DNA of 7,671 nucleotides from RYN-111 sp046723735 (GTDB lineage Bacteria > Actinomycetota > Actinomycetes > Mycobacteriales > SCTD01), in assembly GCA_046723735.1 (NCBI GenBank), contig JBKOVB010000070.1, positions 1 through 7,671 on the forward strand. Reading direction: 5' to 3'. The translations under genes were made by a program, and so were the position numbers. Positions 1 through 5,825 of the stretch are shown in pieces (the first letter of the stretch is position 1; each line of letters starts with the position of its first letter). Under the pieces are notes generated by a model, which was not told the DNA's origin, searched no databases, and worked only from the letters and a program-made list of their open reading frames with translations.

Positions 1-369
1 CGCCGGGGTCAGCCGCCCGTCGGTGACCGCCGCCGCCAGCAGCGGCAGGTCGTGCAACGCACTGCTGCGGCGCACGTCCGAGCCGGCCTGCTGCCCGGTG
101 AGCACCGCGGTGTCACGCCACCAGGACCGCACATCGGTCAGCTCCGGCATCCCGGCGAGATCCGGGTCGCGGTCCGGGTTCACCGGCAGCAGCCCACCGC
201 TGGTCGCCTGCAACCGGCCCAGGGCCACGTCGCGCACCCCGGTCAGCCGCCCCACCGCCACGTTCACCTGGCTGGTCAGCTCCTGCAGCTCCCGCGCCGA
301 CAGCCCCGCAAGGTCCGTCGCGCACACCGCGTCGACGGCCTCGTCCAGAGCGGCAGCCGGGGTGGTCAT
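1..369 (-). CDS. DUF222-type protein (13E12/HNH endonuclease-like), N-terminal part, cut by window edge
   Basis: Read from the ATG at 369 down to base 1, this frame is open for 123 codons with no stop, so the C-terminal part lies outside the window. The protein starts MTTPAAALDEAVDAV. It has a helical N-terminus (about residues 20-55) and ends with VRRSSALHDLPLLAAAVTDG (99-118) followed by RLTPA. This resembles the DUF222 pattern of a helix rich in R and A, then LP..AAA...G.L. Proteins of this family (the 13E12 group in mycobacteria) usually continue for 300-500 residues and often carry a C-terminal HNH nuclease domain. That domain cannot be seen here, so nuclease activity is unproven. Many actinobacterial genomes carry several copies, and their function is unclear. 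No good Shine-Dalgarno sequence precedes the ATG, but TATCGT lies 7 bases upstream of it, which suits a leaderless message. It is transcribed away from tetR. The family call rests on pattern recognition only. Confidence 0.72.
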   Translation of the reverse strand, partial: MTTPAAALDEAVDAVCATDLAGLSARELQELTSQVNVAVGRLTGVRDVALGRLQATSGGLLPVNPDRDPDLAGMPELTDVRSWWRDTAVLTGQQAGSDVRRSSALHDLPLLAAAVTDGRLTPA

Positions 370-376
370 GTGCGTC

Positions 377-382
377 ACGATA
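377..382 (-). promoter_or_regulatory. Candidate -10 box of a leaderless promoter for the DUF222-type gene
   Basis: On the minus strand this hexamer reads TATCGT, which fits TANNNT. Exactly 7 bases (370-376) separate it from the A of the ATG at 369, so transcription would begin at or next to the start codon. Leaderless genes of this geometry are common in actinobacteria. No convincing -35 box lies at the usual distance; the bases there belong to the inverted repeat at 388-399 and the sequence next to it. This is inference from spacing. Confidence 0.4.
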
Positions 383-387
383 CGGGG

Positions 388-470
388 CGGGTCCGACAGA
401 ACGGACGCGTGCTTTTCCTTTGTTTGCAGGCGAAGTTGCTGTGGACAGCGGTCCGAGGCTGTCGGACCCG
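388..470. repeat. 12-bp perfect inverted repeat (388-399 / 459-470) with smaller nested palindromes
   Basis: The bases CGGGTCCGACAG at 388-399 are the exact reverse complement of CTGTCGGACCCG at 459-470, with a 59-bp interval. Each arm also forms a small local palindrome: GTCCG-6-CGGAC at 391-406 and GTCCGA-5-TCGGAC at 451-467. A further palindrome, GCTGT-GG-ACAGC, lies at 438-449. The left arm sits just upstream of the candidate -10 box of the DUF222-type gene, so a paired operator (about 71 bp between arm centres) or an RNA structure is possible. No T-run follows either arm, so it does not look like a standard terminator. Confidence 0.5.
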
Positions 471-559
471 CGAGGTACCCGCACCAACGCGGGCCAACAG
501 CCAGAACAATGATGCGCGCAAGCTGGTCAACCGAAGATGAGTGCCCCGCGCGTGATCCA

Positions 560-574
560 TTGCACACAGTGAAA
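560..574. promoter_or_regulatory. Imperfect second copy of the putative TetR operator
   Basis: TTGCACACAGTGAAA matches 11 of 15 positions of the perfect palindrome at 577-591, including the TTGCA left half. It is offset by 17 bp from that palindrome and separated from it by 2 bp. It may be a weaker site for a second dimer. Its TTGCAC could alternatively serve as a -35 box, but no good -10 box follows at the right distance. Confidence 0.4.
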
Positions 575-576
575 CA

Positions 577-591
577 TTGCAGTCACTGCAA
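577..591. promoter_or_regulatory. Putative TetR operator, perfect 7-1-7 palindrome
   Basis: TTGCAGT-C-ACTGCAA is a perfect palindrome with 7-bp arms around a single central base. It ends 21 bp before the tetR start codon at 613. TetR-family regulators commonly bind palindromes of about this size in their own promoter region, so autoregulation of tetR and the transporter gene behind it is the simplest reading. The palindrome is seen directly; the binding protein is inferred from position. Confidence 0.6.
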
Positions 592-612
592 CAAGACGCC
601 GATGGTGGATCC

Positions 613-1182
613 ATGTCCACCGGTCTGCGCGAGCGCAAGAAGAGCGAGACCCGTGCCGCCCTCGCTTCGGCCGCCGTGCGACTGGGCGCCGAACGCGGCT
701 ACGCGCACGTCACCGTCGACGACATCGCAGAGGCCGCAGGCGTCTCGCCACGCACCTTCTTCAACCACTTCGCCACGAAGGAAGAGGCCTTCGTCGCGCA
801 CGACATCGAGCGCGGCAGGGCGCTCCTGGCGAGGCTGCGCGACGAGCCCCTCGACCGGCCCGTCTGGCCGCTGCTGACCCGCGCGCTCGGCGAGCACCTC
901 GACACCGGTACGGCGAACCGCGAGGCCGTCCGCGCGCACTACGCCCTGCGCACCGACCCTGCCGTGCTCGCGCACCAGCACCTCGAGTTCGCCGTGCTCG
1001 AGGCGGACCTGGTGGAGGAGCTGTCCCGCCGTACCGGCAACCGCATGCAGGCCCGGCTGCTCGCCGGCACCGCCGTGGCCGCGATGCGCGCGGCCGTCAC
1101 CACCTGGATCGAGGACGACCAGGTCCGTACCCTCCGCGAGCTCTTCGACGACGCCGTCGCGCAGCTCTCCTCCGCGTTCTGA
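613..1182 (+). CDS. TetR-family transcriptional regulator of the adjacent MMPL transporter
   Basis: A 189-residue protein of normal TetR length. The N-terminal helix-turn-helix spans about residues 10-58, with the family signature VTVDDIAEAAGVSPRTFFNHFATKEEA (33-59, quoted here as the motif in pieces: VTVDDIAEAAGV then SPRTFFNHFATKEEA). The FFNHF variant resembles MftR-like and other actinobacterial members. The C-terminal half is an all-helical ligand and dimer domain whose ligand cannot be inferred. The ATG at 613 is chosen because it gives a standard N-terminus (MSTGLRERKK) with a weak GGTGGA before it. An in-frame TTG at 577 would add 12 residues, but it lies inside the palindrome. The transporter gene begins 16 bp after the stop, and a perfect palindrome precedes the gene. 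The protein is therefore likely a local repressor of itself and the transporter, relieved by an exported or toxic ligand (inference). Confidence 0.92.
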   Translation: MSTGLRERKKSETRAALASAAVRLGAERGYAHVTVDDIAEAAGVSPRTFFNHFATKEEAFVAHDIERGRALLARLRDEPLDRPVWPLLTRALGEHLDTGTANREAVRAHYALRTDPAVLAHQHLEFAVLEADLVEELSRRTGNRMQARLLAGTAVAAMRAAVTTWIEDDQVRTLRELFDDAVAQLSSAF

Positions 1183-1184
1183 CC

Positions 1185-1191
1185 AGGAAGG
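1185..1191 (+). promoter_or_regulatory. Ribosome binding site of the MMPL transporter gene
   Basis: AGGAAGG lies 7 bases before the ATG at 1199, inside the short gap after the tetR stop codon. It is a strong Shine-Dalgarno match and fixes the start of the transporter gene. Confidence 0.75.
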
Positions 1192-1198
1192 CACAGAC

Positions 1199-3388
1199 AT
1201 GGCTGCGCGCCTCTACCGGCTCGGCTCGTTCTCCTACCGCCGTCGCCGCCTCGTGGCGGTGCTGTGGCTGCTGCTGCTCGTCGCACTCGGTACGGCGGCA
1301 GGTGCCCTCAAGGGCACGTACTCGTCGCAGTTCACGATCCCGGGCACCGAGTCGCAACGCGCCCTCGACGCGCTGGCCACCCGGTTCCCGACCTCCGGGG
1401 TGGACCTGGCGAGCGCCAACGTCGTGCTGGCCGCCCCTGCGGGCGAGCGCCTGGACAGCCCGGCCCACCGGGCGGGGGTCGAGGCGGTGCTCTCGAAGGT
1501 GCGGGACAACGCTCACGTGGCGTCGGTGACCGACCCCTTCGCCACCCGCTCGGTCTCGCGCGACGGCCGCGTGGCTCTCGCGCACGTCACCTACGACATC
1601 GTCGGCATCGACGTCGGCACCCAGGTCCAGGAGGAGCTCTTCGCCGCCGCGACCCCGGGCCGCGCCGCCGGCCTGCAGGTGGAGTTCTCCGGACCCGCCG
1701 CCCAGCACCTGGAGAAGGGCGGCCTGGGCGAGCTGCTCGGCGTCGCCGTCGCTGCCGTCGTGCTGCTGGCGATGTTCGGCTCGGTCGTCGCCGCCGGTCT
1801 GCCGCTGCTGACGGCCTTCGTCGGCGTCGGCACCGGCCTCACGGTCATCACCGGGCTGACCGGGATCCTGTCGCTGAGCTCGCTCACGCCGGTGCTCGGC
1901 CTCATGCTCGGCCTGGCCGTCGGCATCGACTACGCGCTGTTCATCATGAGCAGGTTCCGCGACGAGCTCATCCACGGCCGTACCGGCGAGGACGCTGCCG
2001 GCCGGGCCGTCGCCACCGCGGGCAGCGCCGTCGTGTTCGCCGGGCTGACCGTGGTCATCGCGCTCGTCGGGCTCCTGACGGTGCAGATGCCGTTCATCTC
2101 GAGCATGGGCCTCGCCGCCGCGGGCACCGTCGCGGTCGCGGTCCTCGTCGCGCTCACGTTGCTGCCGGCGCTGCTGGGCTTCTCCGGCTGCCGGGTGCTG
2201 GGCCGGCGCGGCGTTCCGGCATCCGACGAGGAGGCCCCGCGCCGCACGCTCGGGCACCGCTGGGGGCTGTTCGTGTCCCGGCACCCCGTGCCGGTGCTCA
2301 CCGCGGTAGTCCTCGCGCTCGGGCTGCTCGCCGTACCTGCTCTGTCCCTCAAGACTGCGCTGCCCGACGAGGGATCGCTCTCCGCAAGCACCTCCAACCG
2401 GCGTGCGTACGACCTGCTCTCCACCTCGTTCGGCAAGGGCGTCAACGGCCCGCTGGTCGTGGTGGTGGAGAGCACTGCTGCCAGGGGCACCGAGGCGGTC
2501 AGCGCGGTTCGGGAGGGTCTGGAGCGGCTCCCCGGCGTCGCGGTCGTGCTCTCCCCGGTCGCCAACCAGGCGCACGACACCTTCCTCGTCACCGTCCTGC
2601 CGACGGGTGGTCCCGCGAGCGAGCAGACCAAGGACCTGGTCGGCCGGATCCGGCACGACGCCCACGGCTGGCACCAGCGCACCGGCGCGACGGTGGCCGT
2701 CACCGGCCAGACCGCGATCATGATCGACGTGAGCGGCAAGCTCCGCGCCGCGCTCCCGGTCTACCTGCTGGTCGTGGTGGGGCTGGCACTGGTGCTGCTC
2801 ACCGTCGTCTTCCGGTCGGTGGTCATCCCAGCCATGGCCGCGCTCGGGTTCCTGCTGACGATGGCCTCGACCTTCGGCGCCATCGTCGCGATCTTCCAGT
2901 GGGGCTGGTTCGCGGATGCCCTCGGCATCACGTCGACCGGCCCGATCATCGCCTCGCTGCCGATCTTCATGATCGGCGTCATCTTCGGCCTCGCCATGGA
3001 CTACCAGGTGTTCCTGGTCAGCCGGATGCGCGAGGAGCACGTGCACGGCGCCGAGGCCACACCCGCGGTGGTCGACGGCTTCCGGCACGGCGCACGCGTG
3101 GTGTCCGCGGCGGCGCTCATCATGATCAGCGTGTTCGCCGCCTTCATGCTGAGCCCGGACGCGAGCACCAAGTCGCTCGGGTTCGCCTTCTCGTTCGGCA
3201 TCGCGGTGGACGCCTTCCTCATCCGGATGACCGTGGTGCCTGCCGTCATGGTGGTGCTCGGCCGGCGAGCCTGGTGGCTGCCGCGACGGCTGGACCGCGT
3301 GCTGCCGCGGGTCGACATCGAGGGCGAGGGGTTGCGCGTGGTGGACGAGGCCGAGGCCTCACTGCACCAGGCGCCCGCCCGCCTCTGA
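1199..3388 (+). CDS. MMPL-family (RND superfamily) membrane transporter
   Basis: A 729-residue inner-membrane protein with the duplicated RND/MMPL plan. One membrane helix (about 17-37) is followed by an extracytoplasmic domain (38-178). A five-helix bundle follows (about 179-328), then a charged cytoplasmic linker (330-360). The second half repeats this: one helix (362-384), a second extracytoplasmic domain (385-518) and five helices (about 519-686). Both halves carry the Asp-Tyr pair linked to proton relay in MMPL proteins: D244-Y245 in GIDYALFIMSRFRDE and D601-Y602 in AMDYQVFLVSRMREE. The domains are compact, as in ActII-3-like exporters rather than the large mycobacterial MmpL lipid transporters. 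It probably uses the proton gradient to export a lipid, drug or secondary metabolite; the substrate is unknown. It follows tetR by 16 bp in an apparent operon. Its last 30 bases overlap the convergent diguanylate cyclase gene. Confidence 0.94.
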   Translation: MAARLYRLGSFSYRRRRLVAVLWLLLLVALGTAAGALKGTYSSQFTIPGTESQRALDALATRFPTSGVDLASANVVLAAPAGERLDSPAHRAGVEAVLSKVRDNAHVASVTDPFATRSVSRDGRVALAHVTYDIVGIDVGTQVQEELFAAATPGRAAGLQVEFSGPAAQHLEKGGLGELLGVAVAAVVLLAMFGSVVAAGLPLLTAFVGVGTGLTVITGLTGILSLSSLTPVLGLMLGLAVGIDYALFIMSRFRDELIHGRTGEDAAGRAVATAGSAVVFAGLTVVIALVGLLTVQMPFISSMGLAAAGTVAVAVLVALTLLPALLGFSGCRVLGRRGVPASDEEAPRRTLGHRWGLFVSRHPVPVLTAVVLALGLLAVPALSLKTALPDEGSLSASTSNRRAYDLLSTSFGKGVNGPLVVVVESTAARGTEAVSAVREGLERLPGVAVVLSPVANQAHDTFLVTVLPTGGPASEQTKDLVGRIRHDAHGWHQRTGATVAVTGQTAIMIDVSGKLRAALPVYLLVVVGLALVLLTVVFRSVVIPAMAALGFLLTMASTFGAIVAIFQWGWFADALGITSTGPIIASLPIFMIGVIFGLAMDYQVFLVSRMREEHVHGAEATPAVVDGFRHGARVVSAAALIMISVFAAFMLSPDASTKSLGFAFSFGIAVDAFLIRMTVVPAVMVVLGRRAWWLPRRLDRVLPRVDIEGEGLRVVDEAEASLHQAPARL

Positions 3389-4783
3389 GCCCACCTCGAG
3401 CCGCGGGTCGGGCAGCCCGAGCACGCCCTGCAACCGCAAGGTGTCCCGGCCCGCCGCCTTGGCGGCGTAGAGCGCCTGGTCGGCGCGCTCCAACGTCTGG
3501 TCAGGCGGTCCACCCATGTGCTCCGCGATGCCCGCGCTGAACGTGCTCGCGGGGCCGGTCGCCCGCCACGTCTCCTGCAGCCGCTCCACCGTGCGCTCGG
3601 CGCGCAGGGCGTCGACAGCGGGCAGCACGATGAGGAACTCCTCGCCGCCGAACCGTGCCACCCGGTCGTGCTCGCGCAGGCCGGCGAGCAGGTGCGCCGC
3701 CAGCTCCCGCAGCACGACGTCCCCGGCAGCGTGCCCCAGCCCGTCGTTCACGTCCTTGAAGTGGTCGAGGTCGACCATGACCACGCTGTCGCCGCTCTTG
3801 AGCTCGGCGAGCAGCTCGTGCGCCTGCCGACGGTTGCCCACGCCGGTGAGCGGGTCGGTGAGCGCCGCCGCGGCGAGCCGCTCGACGGACGTCCGCTCGG
3901 CGACGAACTGCTCCGCGTTGTCCAGCGCCGCCCCTGCCGTGGCGGCGAGCACCCGCACCGCCTCCACCTCCTCGGGGTGCACGGCGCGCGGCCGTGACGT
4001 CGTCGCGTGCAGCACCCCGACGACCTCCCGACGGCGGAACACCGGTACGGCGACGCCACCGCCCCCGGTCGACGCCTCCGTCCCGTCGTCGACCACCGGC
4101 GCAGCGCTGCGCCACGCCGCGCCCACGACACCGGCCATGGTGCGGGCCCGCTCGGCCGGAACGAGCTCGGCTCCGTCGTACCCGAGCTCGAGGACGGCCT
4201 CGGACACGGCCGTCAGCACCCGTCCGGGCTCGAGCTGCTGCAAGCCGGCACTGGCCCGCGCCACCACGCCGAAGGCGCGGGCGGCCTGCTCCGCGCGGCT
4301 GTGCTCGCGCACCGCGGTGTCCATCGCGTAGGCGATGGTCTCCGCCACGATGACTGACCCGCACAGCGTGAGGAGCATCGCGCGCGCGTCGACACCGTCG
4401 CCCGTGACGGCGGTCGGCAGGGCGTAGGCCGCGGCGGCCAACGGCACGAAGCGCAGCGACGACCAGCGGCGATGGTTAGCGCCCAGCCAGGCGAAGGCGA
4501 TCATGAAGGGCACGCCCTGCGCGGCCACGGCGGTGAGGCCCAACCCCTCGTGGACGGCCACCACCGCGAAGCCGGGCAGCAGGAGCAGCATCGTGCCCCC
4601 GCGCGGCAGCCGCCGCCACGGGCCCCAGAGCCCGAGGGCGACGAGGGTCAGCTCGACGCCTGCAAGCCCGAGCAGCTGCGGCGTGGGCTGGTCGGTGACC
4701 AGCACCGCGATGACCGAGCGCACCGTCGCCACCGCGAACAGCAGTGACGCCTGGTGGGCGGCACGGGTACGCGGATCAGACAC
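3359..4783 (-). CDS. Membrane-anchored diguanylate cyclase (GAF-like sensor plus GGDEF domain)
   Basis: A 474-residue protein predicted to make cyclic di-GMP from two GTP. About six membrane helices (roughly residues 13-155) form an N-terminal membrane sensor. A GAF-like domain follows (about 165-290, including the VAVPVFRRREVVGVLHA strands), then a GGDEF domain (about 305-450). The GGDEF domain opens with LTDPLTGVGNRR (308-319), has the metal-binding VDLDHFKDVND (337-347, D338), and carries an intact active-site GGEEF at 379-383. The inhibitory I-site R370-x-x-D373 sits exactly five residues before GGEEF, so product inhibition is likely retained. There is no EAL or HD-GYP domain. The start is GTG at 4783, with AAGG directly adjacent but no well-spaced ribosome binding site; a different nearby start or a leaderless message is possible. 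The gene is divergent from iclR. Its stop lies inside the end of the transporter gene. Confidence 0.93.
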   Translation of the reverse strand: MSDPRTRAAHQASLLFAVATVRSVIAVLVTDQPTPQLLGLAGVELTLVALGLWGPWRRLPRGGTMLLLLPGFAVVAVHEGLGLTAVAAQGVPFMIAFAWLGANHRRWSSLRFVPLAAAAYALPTAVTGDGVDARAMLLTLCGSVIVAETIAYAMDTAVREHSRAEQAARAFGVVARASAGLQQLEPGRVLTAVSEAVLELGYDGAELVPAERARTMAGVVGAAWRSAAPVVDDGTEASTGGGGVAVPVFRRREVVGVLHATTSRPRAVHPEEVEAVRVLAATAGAALDNAEQFVAERTSVERLAAAALTDPLTGVGNRRQAHELLAELKSGDSVVMVDLDHFKDVNDGLGHAAGDVVLRELAAHLLAGLREHDRVARFGGEEFLIVLPAVDALRAERTVERLQETWRATGPASTFSAGIAEHMGGPPDQTLERADQALYAAKAAGRDTLRLQGVLGLPDPRLEVGSEAGGRLVQ

Positions 4784-4828
4784 CCTTGAACTGTCGGAAG
4801 GCGACGGGGTGCTCCATCAGTGCCTGGA

Positions 4829-4858
4829 GGGCCCATCTCGAAGATGGCCCAAAAGGGC
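4829..4858. repeat. Bulged hairpin with an overlapping alternative hairpin, in the divergent region
   Basis: Bases 4829-4838 (GGGCCCATCT) pair with 4842-4850 (AGATGGCCC) through a 9-bp stem with one bulged C and a 3-base CGA loop. The inner part, CCATCT-CGA-AGATGG (4833-4847), is a 15-bp palindrome that could be an operator. The right arm's GCCC (4847-4850) can also pair with GGGC at 4855-4858 across AAAA, so the two stems exclude each other. It lies about 75 bp upstream of the iclR -35 box and would be in the 5' leader of the cyclase message only if that transcript began upstream of it. There is no T-run, so a terminator role is unlikely. Confidence 0.4.
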
Positions 4859-4912
4859 TAGCAGGACGGATCGGGTGCCCTGGGCAGCACCGGCGATGCC
4901 CGCTGCGCTGGG

Positions 4913-4940
4913 TTGACAGGCTTCGAATAGTCGATAGAGT
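4913..4940 (+). promoter_or_regulatory. Promoter of the iclR operon (TTGACA - 16 bp - TAGAGT)
   Basis: The -35 box TTGACA (4913-4918) is a perfect consensus. A 16-bp spacer leads to the -10 box TAGAGT (4935-4940), which fits TANNNT. Transcription would start near 4947, only about 4 bases before the ATG at 4951, so the message is nearly leaderless. This agrees with the lack of a Shine-Dalgarno sequence before iclR. It is the clearest promoter in the window. Confidence 0.7.
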
Positions 4941-4948
4941 CCTTCGAA
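4921..4948. promoter_or_regulatory. Paired TTCGAA boxes, candidate IclR operator
   Basis: CTTCGAA occurs at 4921-4927 and again at 4942-4948, exactly 21 bp apart, or two turns of the helix. TTCGAA is itself palindromic, so the pair is both a direct and an inverted repeat. One copy lies in the promoter spacer and the other covers the expected transcription start, so a bound regulator would block RNA polymerase. A related CCTTGAACT lies at 4784-4792, beside the cyclase start codon. Binding by the IclR protein is inferred from position. Confidence 0.45.
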
Positions 4949-4950
4949 CT

Positions 4951-5805
4951 ATGGAGGCGGCCGGGGACCAGGTGCTCGTGGCGGGACAGGCGTCTCCTCC
5001 CACGCGCCGGGTCACCGCGGTGATGGAGCTGCTCGTGGAGCGGCCGCTCACCCACGCCGAGGTGAGCCGGACGCTCGGGATCAGCTCGGCGACGGCGCAC
5101 GCCATCCTCCGGGAGCTGGTCGCCACAGGCTGGGCTTCGCGCGACGAGGCGTCCCGGCGGTTCACCCTGGGCCCCCACTTCCACGACCTCGCCCGCACCG
5201 TCACGACCCGGCAGCTCGAGGTGCGCTCGGTGCTGGGCTCGGTCGTCGCCGACCTCGGCGTCCCGGCCTCGCTCACGAGCCGGGTCGGCACCCGGTTGGT
5301 CGTGGACGAGGCCGTCTCGCCGCACGGCGTCGAGGGCCCGACCGTCGGCCAGAGCGCGCCCTTCCTGGCCCCGCTCGGGGCGCTGTTCGCGGCCCACCTC
5401 GGCGAGGCCGACAGGGAGGCCTGGCTGTCCACGCTGGCCGAGCACCGCGACCAGCTGACGAAGCGCCTGGACCGCCTGCGCCGGGACGGGTACATGGCCG
5501 AGCGCCACGGCTCCGCGGCCATGCGCCTCGTGGCCCTGCTGCAAGACCTCGACGCCGACCTGGCGGCCGACGTGCTCGTTCCGCTGGCCACCACGGTGAT
5601 GCGCGAGATCGCCGTCGCCGATGAAGGCACCGGTGCCAGTGGGACCACGCAGGTGTCCACCGTCTCGGTGCCGGTCTTCGGCGCCGGCGAGGTCGTCACC
5701 CACACGCTCAACGCGCACCCGGCCCGGTCCATGACAGCGCACGAGGTGCGCCAGGTCGCCGACCGGCTCGCCGCCGCCGCCCGCCTCCTGCCGGGTGCCG
5801 CATGA
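4951..5805 (+). CDS. IclR-family transcriptional regulator
   Basis: A 284-residue protein with the IclR layout. A winged helix-turn-helix occupies about residues 17-75 (VTAVMELLVERPLTHAEVSR, then TLGISSATAHAILREL as the recognition region, and RRFTLGPHFHDLA as the wing). The effector domain spans about 90-280. The segment VGQSAPFLAPLGALFAAHL (132-150) corresponds to the family's conserved effector-pocket region, but it lacks the usual basic G-x-R-x-P-L start, suggesting a divergent ligand. The ATG at 4951 is chosen because it sits just after a strong promoter; the frame stays open upstream to 4744, but those codons run through the promoter and look noncoding. The gene is followed by the DUF1214 gene after 16 bp, so it probably controls that operon, as IclR proteins often do for neighbouring catabolic genes. 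Whether it represses or activates is unknown. Confidence 0.88.
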   Translation: MEAAGDQVLVAGQASPPTRRVTAVMELLVERPLTHAEVSRTLGISSATAHAILRELVATGWASRDEASRRFTLGPHFHDLARTVTTRQLEVRSVLGSVVADLGVPASLTSRVGTRLVVDEAVSPHGVEGPTVGQSAPFLAPLGALFAAHLGEADREAWLSTLAEHRDQLTKRLDRLRRDGYMAERHGSAAMRLVALLQDLDADLAADVLVPLATTVMREIAVADEGTGASGTTQVSTVSVPVFGAGEVVTHTLNAHPARSMTAHEVRQVADRLAAAARLLPGAA

Positions 5806-5825
5806 CCACCCTGGAGGATGAATGA
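5802..5825 (+). other. Seven-codon minicistron bridging iclR and the DUF1214 gene
   Basis: The reading frame MTTLEDE starts at an ATG overlapping the iclR stop (ATGA at 5802-5805). It ends at a TGA overlapping the next gene's ATG (ATGA at 5822-5825). The downstream gene's GGAGG lies inside it. It could relay ribosomes from iclR to the next gene, but so short a frame can arise by chance. Confidence 0.2.
5813..5817 (+). promoter_or_regulatory. Ribosome binding site of the DUF1214 gene
   Basis: GGAGG is followed by 4 bases and then the ATG at 5822. It supports that start over an out-of-frame ATG at 5818, which opens an unrelated frame. Confidence 0.65.

Noticed and set aside
525..530. TTGACC on the minus strand as a distant -35 box for the DUF222-type gene
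   Set aside because: The hexamers at the right distance (TGTTCT or nearby) fit a -10 box poorly, and a better TATCGT lies close to the start codon.
577..612. TTG start adding 12 residues to TetR
   Set aside because: The start lies inside the palindrome and the added residues are not typical. The ATG at 613 gives a standard TetR N-terminus.
375..638. An 87-codon minus-strand frame across the intergenic region
   Set aside because: It runs through the operator palindromes and into tetR, has no recognisable domain and no good ribosome site.
1097..3088. A 663-codon open frame on the minus strand opposite the transporter gene
   Set aside because: Its product is a low-complexity string rich in Arg, Gly, Asp, His and Glu with no domain, as expected from the antisense of a GC-rich coding gene. 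The plus-strand frame has clear MMPL motifs.
3389..3420. A terminator between the transporter and cyclase genes
   Set aside because: No stem followed by a T-run is visible on either strand, and the region is coding for the cyclase gene.
1264..3540. A 758-codon plus-strand frame overlapping the transporter gene
   Set aside because: The product is dominated by Arg, Pro, Gly and Ala with no hydrophobic pattern, and it is out of frame with the real transporter gene; it is a GC-driven shadow.
4744..4950. Upstream extension of the iclR frame by 69 codons
   Set aside because: It would include the strong promoter and the start of the divergent cyclase gene, and the extra residues show no IclR similarity. 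The ATG at 4951 gives a normal family length.
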